Positions 11,530 to 23,492 of a stretch of DNA of 64,000 nucleotides are shown here, piece after piece. The notes beneath the pieces were generated by a model. That model did no database searches and was not told the origin of the DNA. It was given only the letters and a program-made list of their open reading frames with translations. The stretch spans positions 1,847,683-1,911,682 of the forward strand of contig JAKSZT010038955.1 of assembly GCA_026826555.1 (NCBI GenBank), read 5' to 3'. The stretch comes from Tolypeutes matacus. Lineage: Eukaryota > Chordata > Mammalia > Cingulata > Chlamyphoridae. How positions within the stretch are numbered: position 1 is the first letter of the stretch; each line of letters starts with the position of its first letter. The translations under genes and the position numbers were made by a program.

Positions 11530-11800
11530 TACTCAGAAAAAATAAACACACACATACACAGACACACAAAGCATGTGCACACTCAAATTCTATCATACCT
11601 ATATCATGCAAACACATGCTTACATAACACACATGCACATTCCTGTGCACACACATTTACTATTCCAATAATACACCCACTGACAAGTACACTCAGGGAT
11701 AGATGTGCACACAAACATGTTTTCATTCACAGATACATACATATACACACACCTTCACATGTACACACACATGAGCACATATACATATGCTCTCTCTGAT
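11530..11800 (+). repeat. Degenerate CA-rich simple repeat
   Basis: Interrupted CACACA/CACATA tracts. In better preserved V segments (16.9 and 48.0 kb) a shorter CA-rich stretch occupies the leader intron, so this may be an expanded leader-intron repeat of the adjacent V relic. Confidence 0.75.
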
Positions 11801-12349
11801 TTTTCTATCACTGGACTCCAAATTTGTCATTCATCCCTGTGTCCATCACATGGATACAGCCCCCCATGCTAACCCTAGGCTTGTTTAGATGCCTTCCTTT
11901 GCAAATAGACCAAAATCAAACATGAATTATCTGATACTTGGCAAGGGCCTGGACATTGGATTTGCCTTTCCCTGCTTTGCCTTGGAGCCCTGCAGATGCC
12001 CCATGAGAGGAGCCAGGCCAGCCTGCCAGGGGTCAGGAGCACATGGCTGATCCATGCACAGTCAGTGCAGCCAGAACACACCTTTCCCACATGCATGGGA
12101 GGAGACCCTGGACACATAGCCCAGCAAATGTATGACCTCAGTGATTCCCAGAAGACATAGGATACCTGTGCAGAGCATCACTCCCAGGAGCAGAAACAAA
12201 TGATGGAGAAAGAATGGGGGGGGGCTAGAAGTATGAGCTGTGTTTACTTTTATCTTGCTGTTTTCAGAATCCTCTATTTACCTCTGATACATGTCATTCT
12301 GCATAGTAGGTGTCTTGAGGTAAATCTATTCAGATTTATTCTTTATTGG
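11801..12349. other. Unassigned intergenic sequence
   Basis: No gene. A G run is present near 12220. Confidence 0.35.
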
Positions 12350-12965
12350 GTATGTTGTCCTTCTTAGAAATTGATATTTCCAAGTTCCTCAAATTTTTAA
12401 GTATAATGTTGCCTATGACCCAGCATTTCTATTGCTTTTCATCCCACCCAATAGAATTGCTATCACATATGAATCAAAAGAAGTTTTACACAAATGTTAA
12501 GAGAAGCATTAATTGTTAAAGCTGAAAATTGGGAAAAAAAACAAAAAATCCATGAAATGGTGAATGAATAAAAAATGGGAGTACATATATAAGATGGAAT
12601 ATTATTTAGCAATTATAAATTAAGTACAGATATATATGCAAGTACTTAAAAGAACCTTGAAAATATTATGCTAAGTGAAAGAAGGTATTTATTAGAGATT
12701 ACTTACTTTATTATTCTATTTATTTGAAATTTCCAGAATAGTCAAACCTATACAGCCAGAAAGCACCTTAGTGATTGACAGAGGATGGGGAGGGGGCATG
12801 GAGAAAGACTACTAAGGAGTATGGAGTTTCTTCTGTGGTGGTGTATATGCTATAAATTTACACTAGGATGATAGCCACACCACTCAGCTAAGATATTAAA
12901 AATAACTGAGCTGTCAAGTTAAAATATTTAATGATCATAGTATGTAAAATATATCTTAATAAAGC
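12350..12965 (+). mobile_element. L1 3' end, old (L1M-like)
   Basis: Resembles the end of L1 ORF2 and the 3' UTR: GACCCAGCATTTCTATTGCT, a TGGTGAATGAATAAAAAATG segment, GATGGAATATTATTTAGCAA and ATTATGCTAAGTGAAAGAAG, followed by an AT-rich UTR. Plus strand, no open frame. Confidence 0.75.
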
Positions 12966-13287
12966 AGTAAGTATTATGCTTAAAAATTACATTCATATAT
13001 TTATATACATTTTTTCAAATTTGGTTAACCACAAGAAAAAGGATTTCCTGAGAGTGACATTAAGACAATTTGTGAACTCAAAAAATAAAATAGAAAGAAA
13101 TGATTCACAGGAGGATGAGCAAGGAAGATGAACAAAGTATGAGCAAGGAGCATTCCTACTTTGCAGGACAAGTGTCACCAGGTTTCCTTTGTGCCTGCTC
13201 CTGGCTGGCCCTGTATACTTGTTGGCTACAATCCTGAAAGGGGGGTGTTTTGTCTTGGATCTATCTACTTTTTCTTCAATCTGCTTC

Positions 13288-13721
13288 TCTCACACTGTGA
13301 TACATGGCTGCATCCTCAACAGTCCCAGAGCTCAGTTGCAGGGAGAATTGGTTCATGGATAGGTCTCTTGAGATGGAGATTCAGATTTTGAGTGATGGAT
13401 CATAGTATTTATTTACATTATAACAAATTTCTGACAACCAATGCAGCCCCATGCCTTGAGGCTGGTGGACCCAGTACCAACAGGAAACACTGGTGAAGGA
13501 GGAACCAGACACTGTGCAAGTGAAGGTCAAGGTCTGAGAGGCCTTAACTCCACTTGGGCCACACTCCACAAGTTGAACCTGGGACAAGACTCCTGGGCAG
13601 AAAAAATATCAAAAATAATGACAAAACCATTCACCTCATCTAGTCACACCACAAGGAAACCTCTGAAATCCTCACAGGGAGATGTGACCATCAGGCAGAA
13701 GATCCACCACAGGAATAACAT
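13288..13721 (-). pseudogene. IGHV clan II pseudogene (stop in FR3, Cys104 lost, TGA at exon junction)
   Basis: Leader exon 13676-13721 (46 nt, starts MLFLWWIFCL, donor GTGAGG). Acceptor CCCAG is intact. V exon is 13288-13592, beginning QVQLVECGPSG. The frame is retained from FR1 to the end of FR3, but there is a TGA at 13381-13383 where an FR3 arginine is expected, and the second canonical cysteine reads Ser (Tyr-His-Ser). Correct splicing joins the last leader base T to GA of the V exon, giving another TGA. Like the 7.6-kb segment it has a cysteine in CDR1 (VSCWYW) and one in CDR2 (EICYN). FR2 carries PQGMGL in place of PPGKGL. No convincing RSS follows. It is a non-functional relative of the 7.6-kb segment. 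Confidence 0.85.
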
Positions 13722-13812
13722 GGTCTTCTGAACAATGTCTAGGAGTCCTGAAGAGTTCAGCTCACAAGTGAAGGGGCTAGATTTTGAGACTAACCTTAAA
13801 AATGAGGATGAG

Positions 13813-13820
13813 ATTTGCAA
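13813..13820 (-). promoter_or_regulatory. Octamer-like element of the 13.3-kb V pseudogene
   Basis: Reads TTGCAAAT on the minus strand, one mismatch from the V-promoter octamer ATGCAAAT, 92 bp upstream of the leader start. A TATAAA-like string lies at about 13838 on the plus strand but in the wrong place for this promoter. Confidence 0.5.
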
Positions 13821-13821
13821 G

Positions 13822-14149
13822 TGGGAGGTCTGTGTATAAAGCAGGGAAGTTTCTGTGGGCTTCAGTCTCTATTTAAGAAGCTCTGAGGAGAACATCTGAC
13901 CTTCCTCAGGGATGGACACCTGTTTACTGAAAACCCAGTGGCCTGCATCTCCAGGTCAGAGAAGTGTTGCTTATTCAAAATTAACTCTGATCTCATAGCA
14001 TTTCCCCCTCACTCACATTGTTAGGGAAACACCTGACTTCCAATTCTCTCTCTTTTCCCAGGAAAACATTATATGGCGAGCTCACTCTTACTTCATCCTA
14101 ACATCCCAATCGGCACCACTTGGGAGAGTGTTGTGGCAGCACATTTTGT
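13822..14149. other. Unassigned intergenic sequence
   Basis: No gene or repeat recognised upstream of the 13.3-kb V pseudogene. Confidence 0.35.
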
Positions 14150-14310
14150 ACAGAGCATGATGCCTTGGGGCAAGAGATCTGCTTCATATTCATGGTTAGC
14201 CCTAGAGACCTGTATGACCTTGGGCAGATCACTGGATCATTTGCACATGGTTTCTCACCACTAGAATGGCCATATGAACACCTACTTCCTTAGACATTAG
14301 GGTAGTCAAG
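14150..14310 (+). repeat. MIR-type ancient SINE
   Basis: Contains GACCTGTATGACCTTGGGCA, GATCACTGGATCATTTGCAC (the 'agtcacttaacctctctg' part), a TTTCTCACCACTAGAATGG segment and ACACCTACTTCCTTAGAC, in MIR order on the plus strand. Confidence 0.7.
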
Positions 14311-16240
14311 TGGACAGTGGAAATCCAGGAGGATATGTGCAGTGTTTGACCTCATCCTTCTTAGAACATAAGTGTGAACATGTTCTCTGCACATCCCTGG
14401 GCTTTCATATGCATGAGAAGTCATAAGTATCTCCTTTAACAGCTCCTTTTACACACTTATGGTTGTCATTGCTCTTGAATCATGCAGCCAGTGTTATAGC
14501 TTTTTTATAATTCCAGCAATTTGCAGGGTCCTGCACAATTCTTAAAGGTTTTCCTGGAAAAGAGGCACAGGTGCATTTACTTGCTTCTGACGTACATGAC
14601 AGAATTGAGGGTAAGCCTGGCCCCTGAGAATGTTGAGGAAAAGGCCAGCAACCATTGGAGGATCATGAGTTTTGGACAAAGTGGTTACAAATCACTAACA
14701 CTTCCCAATCCTAGAGCCCCAGAGAGATGCTTTCATGAGCTGAATTTAACCACACATTCAGTCTCTTCCTGAGCACAGACTGGGACATGCATGTCTGGGT
14801 TCTTACCTCCTGTTGCAAATAGCATCTCTTAGATTTCCATGAAATCACCACCTCGAAGACCACAGATTTGCAGTTTAGGGAAGAGGGCAGAGAAAACTGA
14901 TTGTCTGAAAATCCATTTTGGTTGACATTTTACCAACATTCTCCATCACAAAGCTTGACACAAATATTTTTCTCATAAACCATCAGAATGAATAAATGCC
15001 TGCATGAAGAATAGATCTATTTTTTTCAAATGTATCTAGATATGGTGAAGTTGGACATGAGCTCATGACATAGGAATGTCTGCTGAGTCATGTAGAAAGA
15101 AGCCACCTCAATGGCAGGTATAGGAAGGGAAAACATGTTGCTTTTGCATAATGAAGAACTGGAGTGAGGTTTTCACACACTGGGCATTGTAGTTACAGTG
15201 GCCTGGAGGCCTTGATGGATTTTTATGAGTGGTCATAGTGGAGGATATGTAAATAATAACAAAATGGTGTCATAGATCTTGTTAAAGGGATTATTTCTTA
15301 AAATGGTGGTAGAGCACAAAGGGTGCCATCTCTCTTCTTATTTACAAGAAAGCAGGGCTTCCCCCACAGTTAATCTAGGTTTTCCTACTTGATATGAGTA
15401 CAGACACTTGTCTCCACATAGATGCAGCAATTATTCAAGAATGGAAACCTTGCTATGAGGCAAGTCAACTTCCTGATTTTCCTCTAGTATCCCCAGGATT
15501 AAATGCTGTCTGTTTGGAAGAAATATTTTATAAACACATGTGGTTTTAACCTGAATAATTAAGCTGAGATTGAAAATAACTTTCTCTTGAGAGTGTTGCC
15601 CACGTGGGAAAAAGGGAGTTATTTTTTCCTTTAGAGGAGGGAGGGAGAATAAATTAATGAGGATAGTCTTGGAGAGGGTAAGGAAATAAAATGAGAATTC
15701 CTAGAAAAAGAGACATCTGAAAGCAGTCACATCATGCAGGTGTTACTCTGCTTCTTGTGTGTTGTGGTCATCATGTGCAATAAGGACACATCTCAAAAGA
15801 CCTGGGCCAATGCTCCAGAGCTCACCACACACTGGGGGCCCATCAGCTGCTCTCCTGGAAGACATAGGAAATTGAGTTTACAATGTGACAGTTCAAGGAG
15901 CAATAGAGCTAACCTCTGCATCCACATCCCATTTGAACAAGCAAACATTACCTGCATGAGGAGTAAAAGCCAATTGCTTTTCCCACATGAGCCCACACAG
16001 AGGAAAGAGGAGAGGTTCCTGGTCAGTAGAGAGTGAGGAAGTCCCTCACCCTTTCCCAGGGGCCTGCAGGAGCCACAGCCTTAGCCACAACCAAAGATGC
16101 AGGTGATGGGCCTGAGCCTTGGGGTTTAGACTACAGGAGCCACATCATCCTTTAGCTGGCAGCAGCAGAAGAAAAGGTAGCTGCATAGATAAGAATAGGG
16201 AGAAGATGATAGATTATTAGACACATAGAAAACCAGATCT
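14311..16240. other. Long intergenic stretch without a recognisable gene
   Basis: No exon structure, V landmark or transposon is identified. A 100-codon open frame at 15734-16036 begins with a hydrophobic stretch (MQVLLCFLCVVVIMC) but has no family resemblance and is not accepted as a gene. Confidence 0.4.
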
Positions 16241-16549
16241 GTGCTGAGCCTGCTGTGCACCCTTCTGTGTGAGTAGGAGAGCAATGTGAAATGTATTACT
16301 ATCTACACCCTGGACTAGCCTCTCTCCTGGTTCTTATATGAATTACAGAGTGTGTCTTACAGGATACTTTGTCTGCAGTCTCATGGAGAAAGGCTCACCA
16401 AGCTGCCCTGAGAATTCTGACCCTGGTAAACATTGGCAGATGCATTTCTCCCTTCATAAAGGAGAGTCAACAGCCCTTAACAACCTCCCTAAAGCTGATC
16501 CTTGTGCTCAGTGGGTCCTGAGCTTCCCTCCTAGCCATGCCAAGGTAAA
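16241..16549. other. 3' flank of an IGHV3-like segment (duplicated)
   Basis: Similar over about 300 bp to 47150-47580, the flank of the 47.6-kb V segment (shared TGTGAGTAGGAG, AGACTCACC/AGGCTCACC and GTGCTCAGTGG blocks), and partly to 18480-18560. This is evidence that these V segments arose by block duplication. Confidence 0.65.
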
Positions 16550-16588
16550 GATTTATATCTGGGTTACCTTTGCATTCCCCTCACTGTA
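16550..16588 (-). promoter_or_regulatory. Degenerate IGHV RSS
   Basis: Heptamer TACAGTG (16582-16588), 23-bp spacer and nonamer ATATAAATC (16550-16558) on the minus strand. Spacing is preserved but the first heptamer base, which is critical for RAG cleavage, is T instead of C. Confidence 0.75.
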
Positions 16589-17007
16589 TGTATAGTAATA
16601 AATGGCCATTTCCTCAGATTTCAGGCTCTTCATTTGCAGACATGGCTAGATCTTGGAATTCTTGGAGTTGTTCCTGGAAGTGTGTGTACCTAGTGCTTCC
16701 ACCAGCACAACTAATAACAAGGCCCCTCCAGCCCAATCCTGGAAACTCTTCAAAGGTGAATCCTGAGACTGACCAGAGGAGGTTCACAGACCCTCCAGGC
16801 TGGCTCATGTCACTCCCAGACTCCACCAACCACAAGTCACACAGGACTCCTGAAATTAGACATTAGATATTGATTCACACATAGTTACACACAAATGCAC
16901 ACAGAGACAAAAACATACACACATATTCACACTGCTTCATCACATTTCTCCATAATATTACCCTGGAAAACTGGCAAAAGAAAAGCCCTGCTTAGGACAC
17001 ACTTCAT
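16589..17007 (-). pseudogene. IGHV clan III (IGHV3-like) pseudogene with FR2 deletion
   Basis: Leader exon 16962-17007 (46 nt, MKCVLSRAFLLPVFQ, donor GTAATA) is open. Acceptor TTTCAG and the 11-nt second leader part (16839-16849) are intact, followed by a start resembling LVESG. After FR1 (GSVNLLWSVSGFTFEEF) most of CDR1 and FR2 is deleted, with FR2 resuming at PGLGWRGLV. CDR2 to FR3 then run out of frame, although ATGAACAGCCTG-like FR3 sequence is visible. The position of the second canonical cysteine is TAT (Tyr). The first cysteine also reads Trp (LLWSVS). Flanks are paralogous to the 47.6-kb V segment. The octamer expected near 17130 is not recognisable. Confidence 0.85.
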
Positions 17008-17019
17008 GGTGACTTCTCT

Positions 17020-17560
17020 TTCTCAATCCTGGACACAGAATAGGGAGATCTGAGACCCAGGGTAGGGGTTTCCTCTCTCAGAGCTGCAGAGTCTGGGCCT
17101 GGGCTGGTTTTCAGGACCACAGGGAGGGTCCCCAACTTCATATTGTTTCCCAACAGGGTACATTAGCTCCCTCCCTGCACCTGAGGCTCTCTTCTGGCCC
17201 TGCAGTCTCTGCACCCAGAGTTTTCTGTGACAATGGTCAGTGAGAATTCCTTTGATATTGAGAGCAGAAATCATGTCAGTGGTAGAAAGAGCACAGTGCT
17301 TTGTCTTCTGCCCCTTCCTGCAGGGCTGTACATACAGGTGCATTCTCTAAAGGGAGGCCACACTGACCTGCTTCCTATTGAGACCAGGGTCCTGGGATGG
17401 GCCCTGGTTGATTCATAGACCTGGAGCGCCAGAGCATGACCCTCCCCTCTCCTCAGTGGATCCCAGGCCCAGGGCCCATCAGAGAGGAGATGAGGCTGCT
17501 CAGACTTCTCTCCTTATAGCATCCTCATAGCCTAGATGACAGACAGCGTCTTCCTTTCCT
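17020..17560. other. 5' flank of the 16.6-kb IGHV pseudogene
   Basis: No gene. Similar to 48110-48310 upstream of the 47.6-kb V segment (CCTCTCAGAGCTGCAGAGTCTG, GGGCTGGTTTTCAGGACCA, CCCTGCAGTCTCTGCACCCAGA-type blocks), so it is a duplicated promoter-proximal region. Confidence 0.6.
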
Positions 17561-18200
17561 CCCAGCTGGTGGTTGCAAGGATGGAATATTTAAATGCTGA
17601 AAGCAAAAGTGCACAATCATTTAAAATATTTAAAATGGTGAAAATAATTCAACACACAAACACCATTGTGAAATTCTATATGTATGAAAGTGGCATTCAG
17701 AATGCAAGAAAAATAAAGCATACCTTAGAAAAACTACCAATGCAGACTCCATTGTTGTAGAACTGCCTGTAAGAAAATGTTAAAAGAAATTCCTCAGGAA
17801 GAAGGTAAATATGTCAGAAACTATCTCCATAAAAGGCCAAGGACAGAGGAGAATGAATAAATAAGGGGAAAATAATATAATTTAATTTTCTTATTTTATC
17901 TGAAATTTAATAATAGTATATTGCCCTGTGATAAGAGTTTATGGAAACACTAAATGAATGATAGTGATTCAATAAGAGAGAGGAGGGAGGAACTGGGATC
18001 ACCTTGTAATAAAGTATTTGCACCTTATTTTGCGTTTTGAATGGTGTTATTTGAAGCGGAAGTAAGAATAGTTACAATGAATATTGTAAAATAAATTTTC
18101 AGGAAAGCAATAAAAACATTTTAATGAGTTTAGTAGACTATTTTATATACACAAAGAGGAGATAAAAGAATTCAATGACCTAGGAATGCTATGCTCCAAG
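17561..18200 (+). mobile_element. Probable old L1 fragment
   Basis: The segment 17690-17830 (AATGCAAGAAAAATAAAGCA, AAATTCCTCAGGAAGAAGG) resembles the L1 ORF1 to ORF2 junction region in spacing and wording, but divergence is high. The rest is AT-rich. Confidence 0.4.
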
Positions 18201-18815
18201 CCCATATTCTAGGCAGGCTTTTAAATCTGCCTTGTAAGTTTGAATAGCAAAGATGATACTTGTCTGAGAAAGTCAAATATGTGAGGGCATCACAGAGTTT
18301 GGAAGAAGACTGACTTCCTTGGGGAGTGATTCCCTAGGCCAGGAGAAGGGCTTGGTCATCAGAGGGTTCCCAGCACATCCTGCAGTTCAGGCCCCTTCTG
18401 CCCTCCCTCCAGGGCTGACATGGCTTTTGTCCTAACTGCCCTAACCAGGGAAACCACTGAGGTCTATTCCTTAGTCTGATTGGAAAAGACTCACCATACT
18501 GCCCTGAGATGACTCAGTTCTGATCCTTGTGACCACTGGCAGAGCCCTTTGTGCCTCCATAAGAGAGAGTCTGCATGTGAGAACTTTCCTCCTACTACAA
18601 TGATATTTTCCTTATTCAGACACTTCAATGGAAGGGACACAATCCTAACCATAGAGAGCTTCCTAAGGGAAACATGTAGATATAGAGGAAGCCCCAGACC
18701 TAACAGGAAACCAGCCTTTACCCTCCCTCTGCACCTGGTCCTGTGGCTGAGACCCATGACCAGTGGTTTCTGCCCACCCCTACAGACCAGCACCCTCCAG
18801 CTGCCCTGCAAGGTG

Positions 18816-18853
18816 GGGTTGAGTCTGGATTCTCACTGCCTCCCCTCACTGTG
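18816..18853 (-). promoter_or_regulatory. IGHV RSS with 22-bp spacer
   Basis: Heptamer CACAGTG (18847-18853) is perfect on the minus strand. The best nonamer is ACTCAACCC at 18816-18824, leaving a spacer of 22 bp. The paralogue at 49.7 kb has the same short spacer. Confidence 0.65.
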
Positions 18854-19142
18854 TCTCACTCAGCAATATACTGCTGTATCCTCAGTTCTCAGACTGTCCA
18901 TCTGCAGACACAGCAGGTTCCTGTCAAAGCCCCTGTGATGGGGAATTGATCCTTCCCAGGTCTGCCTTGTGTGCGGTAGGAGCAACATTGCTAAAGTGTG
19001 AGACACTCTCTAGCCCCTCCCTGTAGCCTGGGGCTCTCAGGTCATGTTGTAGCTACTGGAGGTGAATCCACAGTCTGCCAAGGAGGGTGTAAGATCCCCC
19101 CTGTCTGTATGAAATCTCACCCAGATTCTACCAACTGGATAC
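18854..19142 (-). pseudogene. IGHV clan III (IGHV3-like) pseudogene
   Basis: The V exon is recognisable on the minus strand from the acceptor CTTGCAG (19143-19146 region) through GGTAGAATCTGGG (FR1), CTCCAGTAGCTAC (CDR1) and CTGCAGATGGACAGTCTG (FR3) to GTATATTGC at the second canonical cysteine. The FR3 cysteine codon is kept but is followed at once by TGA. About 11 bp spanning the end of the leader and the first V codons is missing, and other indels break FR1 to FR3. The same leader/FR1 deletion and the same TGC-TGA arrangement occur at 49.7 kb. The leader exon is not identifiable. Confidence 0.8.
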
Positions 19143-19420
19143 CTGCAAGCAAAGCCATCCTAGCCAGGAATCCAGCCACACAGAGCAACTGCTTCTCTCA
19201 CTCACATCAGCTCACATTCTTGATGTCTCCGGGTCCCCATAATATGACCTTATGAAATGGTGATAAGGAAAACCCAGCTTTGCCTTAACTCCAAACTGAT
19301 TCCTTTCTTTTCATTCCTAATTTCTAAATGGGAACACAAGGGAATCCCAGAGCTAGGGCTCTTCAAACAGAGCTGCAGGGTCTGTGCTGGCTGGTTTCTA
19401 TCAGCAAAAGGATGGATCCT

Positions 19421-19428
19421 ATTTGCAA
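19421..19428 (-). promoter_or_regulatory. Octamer-like element of the 18.9-kb V pseudogene
   Basis: TTGCAAAT on the minus strand, one mismatch from ATGCAAAT. The paralogue at 50257-50264 has exactly the same variant. Confidence 0.55.
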
Positions 19429-19429
19429 G

Positions 19430-19940
19430 TCCTCTTAATCTGTAGCAAGCTCTGGGATTGGAGCCTTGGGAGAGAGGAGTGAAGATAGCATTTGGGATAA
19501 TATGATTTCTTATGTGCTATTGCTGGACAAAACACATAGAACCCGCAGTCTTATTTCATTTATACATAGGTACAGTGACTATGTAAAGGAGATGTCAGTG
19601 TTACCTTGATTTTGCAGATGTAAAATTTCAAACAGAAGCATGGAAGTGTTGGACAACATTCCCCAAATCATATGTCTGAAGAGAGTGAACCCCAGGTTGG
19701 TGCTACCTCAACAGATTCAAAACAGATGGGAGCAGTCCTCATGGGATTTGCAGCAGTCCTCTTTATGTAATAACACTGTGAAATTGCTTATTATTGCTGT
19801 TTACTTAAAGAATGCAGAGAGAACCTGAGTTCATTCAGACGTATTTAAAGGAGTTCCTGTCTTTTCACAGGTGTGATTACCTATCTCTTACCTCTTCAGC
19901 CTAACAATCTAGCCATTTGTTAGTTTTTAGCAGCATTGAA
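19430..19940. other. Duplicated 5' flank of the clan III V segments
   Basis: No gene. Shares blocks with 33120-33560 and 50280-50830 (GGATAATATGATTTCTTA-like, TTTACTTAAAGAATGCAGAG-like, CACAGGTGTGATTACCTATC-like), showing a triplicated unit. Confidence 0.6.
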
Positions 19941-22406
19941 GTATAGTTGATATATGATAGTGCTCATATTTGAAAATGTAAAAATTTGATAAGTATTTAT
20001 ATATTTGTACACCCTTGAACATCACTTCAAACCAGATAATGAACTCTTAAAATTTTTCACTTGTATTCCTGAAAGTCTTACTTATTGCTTCTTCCTGCCT
20101 CCCTGGAAAACTAGTAATCTTCTTTTAATAGTGAATTGATATTTAAATTATGTACCATAAAGTTCACCCATTTAAAATAATATAATTAGATATTTTTATT
20201 ATATTCCACAAATACAGGCCACCATCTCCAGGGCTGATATTAGTATGTTTCATCACTTCACAAAGAAACTACAGACCCTGTAGGTATCACCTAGCTATCC
20301 TTCCACCCCCATCTATCACTAATCAACAAATAATGCACTTTATCTCTCTAGGTTTCCCTATGCTTGGATTTAACATGAAATGAATCCCAAATTATATGGT
20401 TATCCATGACTGGCTTCTTTCAGTTAAGGTAATTTTTCCAAGGTTCACTCAGTGGTAGCAAATATTAATCATTCATTTTTTAAAATCAATGATCCCTGTG
20501 ATATAAATATAATACAAAATTCCCCAATTTAATTTCTCATGTACACAGTTGTGTGATATTAAATTCCCAATTTTGTGCTGTCAGCACTATCAAACATGAT
20601 GACAAGATTTTTATTACCTCCAATAGAATCCTTTACAAATTAAGAATTAACTCCCAATTAGTTCCTGAATCTGATAACCTATAATCTACTTTCTGTATCT
20701 ATGAATTTGCTCTTCCTGAAATTCTTTATCTGTGAAATCATACCACATTTTTACATATTGTATTGACCTGGTTAACTCAACAACACATTTCATGATTTGT
20801 CTGTGTTGTAGTCTGCACCAGAACTTCCTACCTTTGTGCAACTGAATAAAATTTGAGTGTTTATCCCACAATCTGTTTATCCAATCTTTTGATGAGCTTC
20901 TACACCTTGGCTGTTGTAAAAAATGCTGCTATGAACTTTTGTGTGCAGATATGTTTGAATCCTGGTTTACAATCATTTGGAGTATATTCCTAATAGTGGA
21001 ATTGTAGGATCATATGGTAATTTTATGTTTAATCATTTGAGGACATGCAAGTCTGTTTTACTAAGAGAAGCAGAGTTCTTATTTCTCCACATCATCTCAA
21101 TAACTTTTTTCTATCCTAATTTTTTATTCTAGCCATTTTAGTGGGTGTGAAGTGGTACAACATTGTAATTTTGACTTATCTTTGTCTAAAGAAAAATCAT
21201 GCCACACTATTTTTCATATACTTATTAACCATATGCACATATTCTGTGCATCCTTTTATTTTTGTTGAGATGGCACAGATGCCCATTCAATGGGTTATTG
21301 CCTCATAATCTTAATGGTAATTTCCTTCAGTACAAGTTATTAATGTTGATGAAGTCAAATTTATATATTTTTCATTTTTGTATAATTTTGACCTAATGTC
21401 AAAGAATTCTTTGCTAAATACAAAGTCATAAAAATTTGTCCCTATGCTTTCTTCTAAGAGATGTAGTAATTTTGCTCTTACATTTAAGGCTGTAAACCAG
21501 CTTGAGTTTATTTTTGTATATAGCATGAGGTAAATCTCCAAATTTCTTCTTTTCTACATGGCTTTCCTTTTCTTGCAGCATCATGTGCTGAGAAGCCTAT
21601 TTATATCCTTTGGTTTTGACACCCTTATCAAAATTAGTTAACCACATATGTTTGGATTTATTGCTGGACTCTGAACGCTATCTAATTGATCTGTATGTCT
21701 ATCTTTTTTATTCTGCACCACATTTTCTTAAATACCATTGAATCATAGTAAGCTTTGAAATTGAGAAGTATGAGGCTTCCTACTGTCTCTTTCATTTATA
21801 TTATTTTTTGTCTATTGCTCCCTCAGAACAACATGATTTTTAGTCAATTTGTCATTTAATATCAATAAATCAGCTGGAAATTTTGCATGAATAATGTTGA
21901 AATTGTAGATCACTTGGGGTGTTGTATTATCATAACAATGTTTATTATTCTGAAACACAAACATTAAATGATTTATCATTTATTTATATCATGAATCTTT
22001 AAAAAATATACTGTGTCTATCAGAATATGTTTAGCACTTTTTATTAAATTTATTCCTAAGCATTCATTATTTTATTGTTTAATGTTTTTTTGAATGGAAT
22101 TATTTTAAATTCATTTTGGGAATGATAATTGCCAGTGTATAGAAATATAATTGATATTTGTATGTTGATCTTATTTCCTGCAAACTTGCTGTACTCTCTT
22201 ATTCTAATAGATTTTTGTGAATTTCTGAGAATTTTCGATATGGCATTACATACATTTCAAAAGTAGGTCCTTTAATTTATTCTTTTACAGTAAGCATTGT
22301 TCTTCTTGCCTAATTTCACTGGCTATAAATTTTAGTACAATTTTGAATAGAAGGGGTAATGACTAACACTTTTCTTGTTACTGATCTAAGGGAAATATTA
22401 TCCAAT

Positions 22407-22419
22407 CTTTTAGCATTAA
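22407..22419. repeat. Target-site duplication, left copy (FBXO33 retrocopy)
   Basis: CTTTTAGCATTAA, repeated identically at 24393-24405. The pair exactly brackets the GC-rich retrocopy within AT-rich L1 sequence. Confidence 0.75.
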
Positions 22420-23491
22420 GACTGATGGTGGTCAGTGCGACAACCCCGATGGCCGGAATTCGAAACGAGCCGTGGTAGCCCGAGTAGCGCTGCAGCCTTT
22501 GCAGCGGTTGCTCTGGGAGCTGGGGGTTGGCCCGCAGCGGCGACCGCGTATGGTTCTGGGCGGGCAGGGAGTGGATGCCCATCGCTGCGCAGTGAGCCAA
22601 TGGTGTACATCTCCACCTTTCTGCCCGCGCCCCACTGGCTGCGGGCCTTGGCTTCCTGCTGGCTTGGAGCGAGTGCCTTTTCTAACCGGGGCTCTGGCTG
22701 CAACTCTGCACCAGACTCGCGTCTCTCCCGTGGAACAGCCCAGGCTCAAATCCCTCATGCGCATGTGACTGGTTGTTGTAAGAACTGCACGTGGAGTTGT
22801 TGCCAAGATTGACTGAGCAGTGGGGCCCAGGTGGCGGTGGCGGTGGTGGGCACCCAGGCTGTGGGAGAGGTGCAGACCCTGCAGCTCTCAACCCATTGGC
22901 TGGAAGAGCTACATGTTGCCCTGGAGCTGGTGCTGTGTGTGCTGGTCAGCATCCGGAATAACAGAAACCTGCAGAAGTTTAGTCTTTCTGGAGACCTAAG
23001 CATCTACAACAGCAAGGAAGTTTGTCAAATACATACCTCAGCAAGGGGCACCCTGGTGGCACAAAGAATCAAGCAAATTCAGCAGCTGTTTGAAGAAATA
23101 CTGAGTAATAGTAGGCAACTAAAATGGCTGTCCTGTGGGATTATGCTGGAAATACTAACCCCAGCATCACTGTCATCTCTCTCAAAGTCTATTGCCAACA
23201 CCATGGAGCACCTGGGTTTACTGGACAACAATATTCCTGGGAACAGCACTCTTAGCACTGCAGTTGAACTGGAATGATTTGTGAATCTGCACTCACTTGT
23301 CCTGGATTTCTGTGACTTTACAGCTGAGATGGCAAAAGTCTTAACTGATAGCAGCCATGTGCTTTTGCAGGGACTTTCTTTCCTCTTCCATAATGTTTCT
23401 GTGATGCACAAGTCTCTGGACAATGTTCTCTGATGAGCATTGGAAAGCCCTGTAATGAAGGAGCACCAACCTTCCGGTCTGTATAATGGCT

Positions 23492-23492
<1 letters not shown>

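Noticed and set aside
11530..11800. CA-rich coding frames on both strands
   Set aside because: Frames arise from simple-sequence DNA.
15734..16036. 100-codon open frame starting with a signal-peptide-like MQVLLCFLCVVVIMC
   Set aside because: No family resemblance and no exon or promoter context; a frame this long can occur by chance in 64 kb.
18549..18938. 129-codon plus-strand open frame
   Set aside because: Runs partly antisense to the 18.9-kb V pseudogene and its flank; no independent support.
22831..23277. 148-codon open frame as an intact gene
   Set aside because: It is the central part of the FBXO33 retropseudogene, ending at a premature stop; upstream and downstream parts are in other frames.
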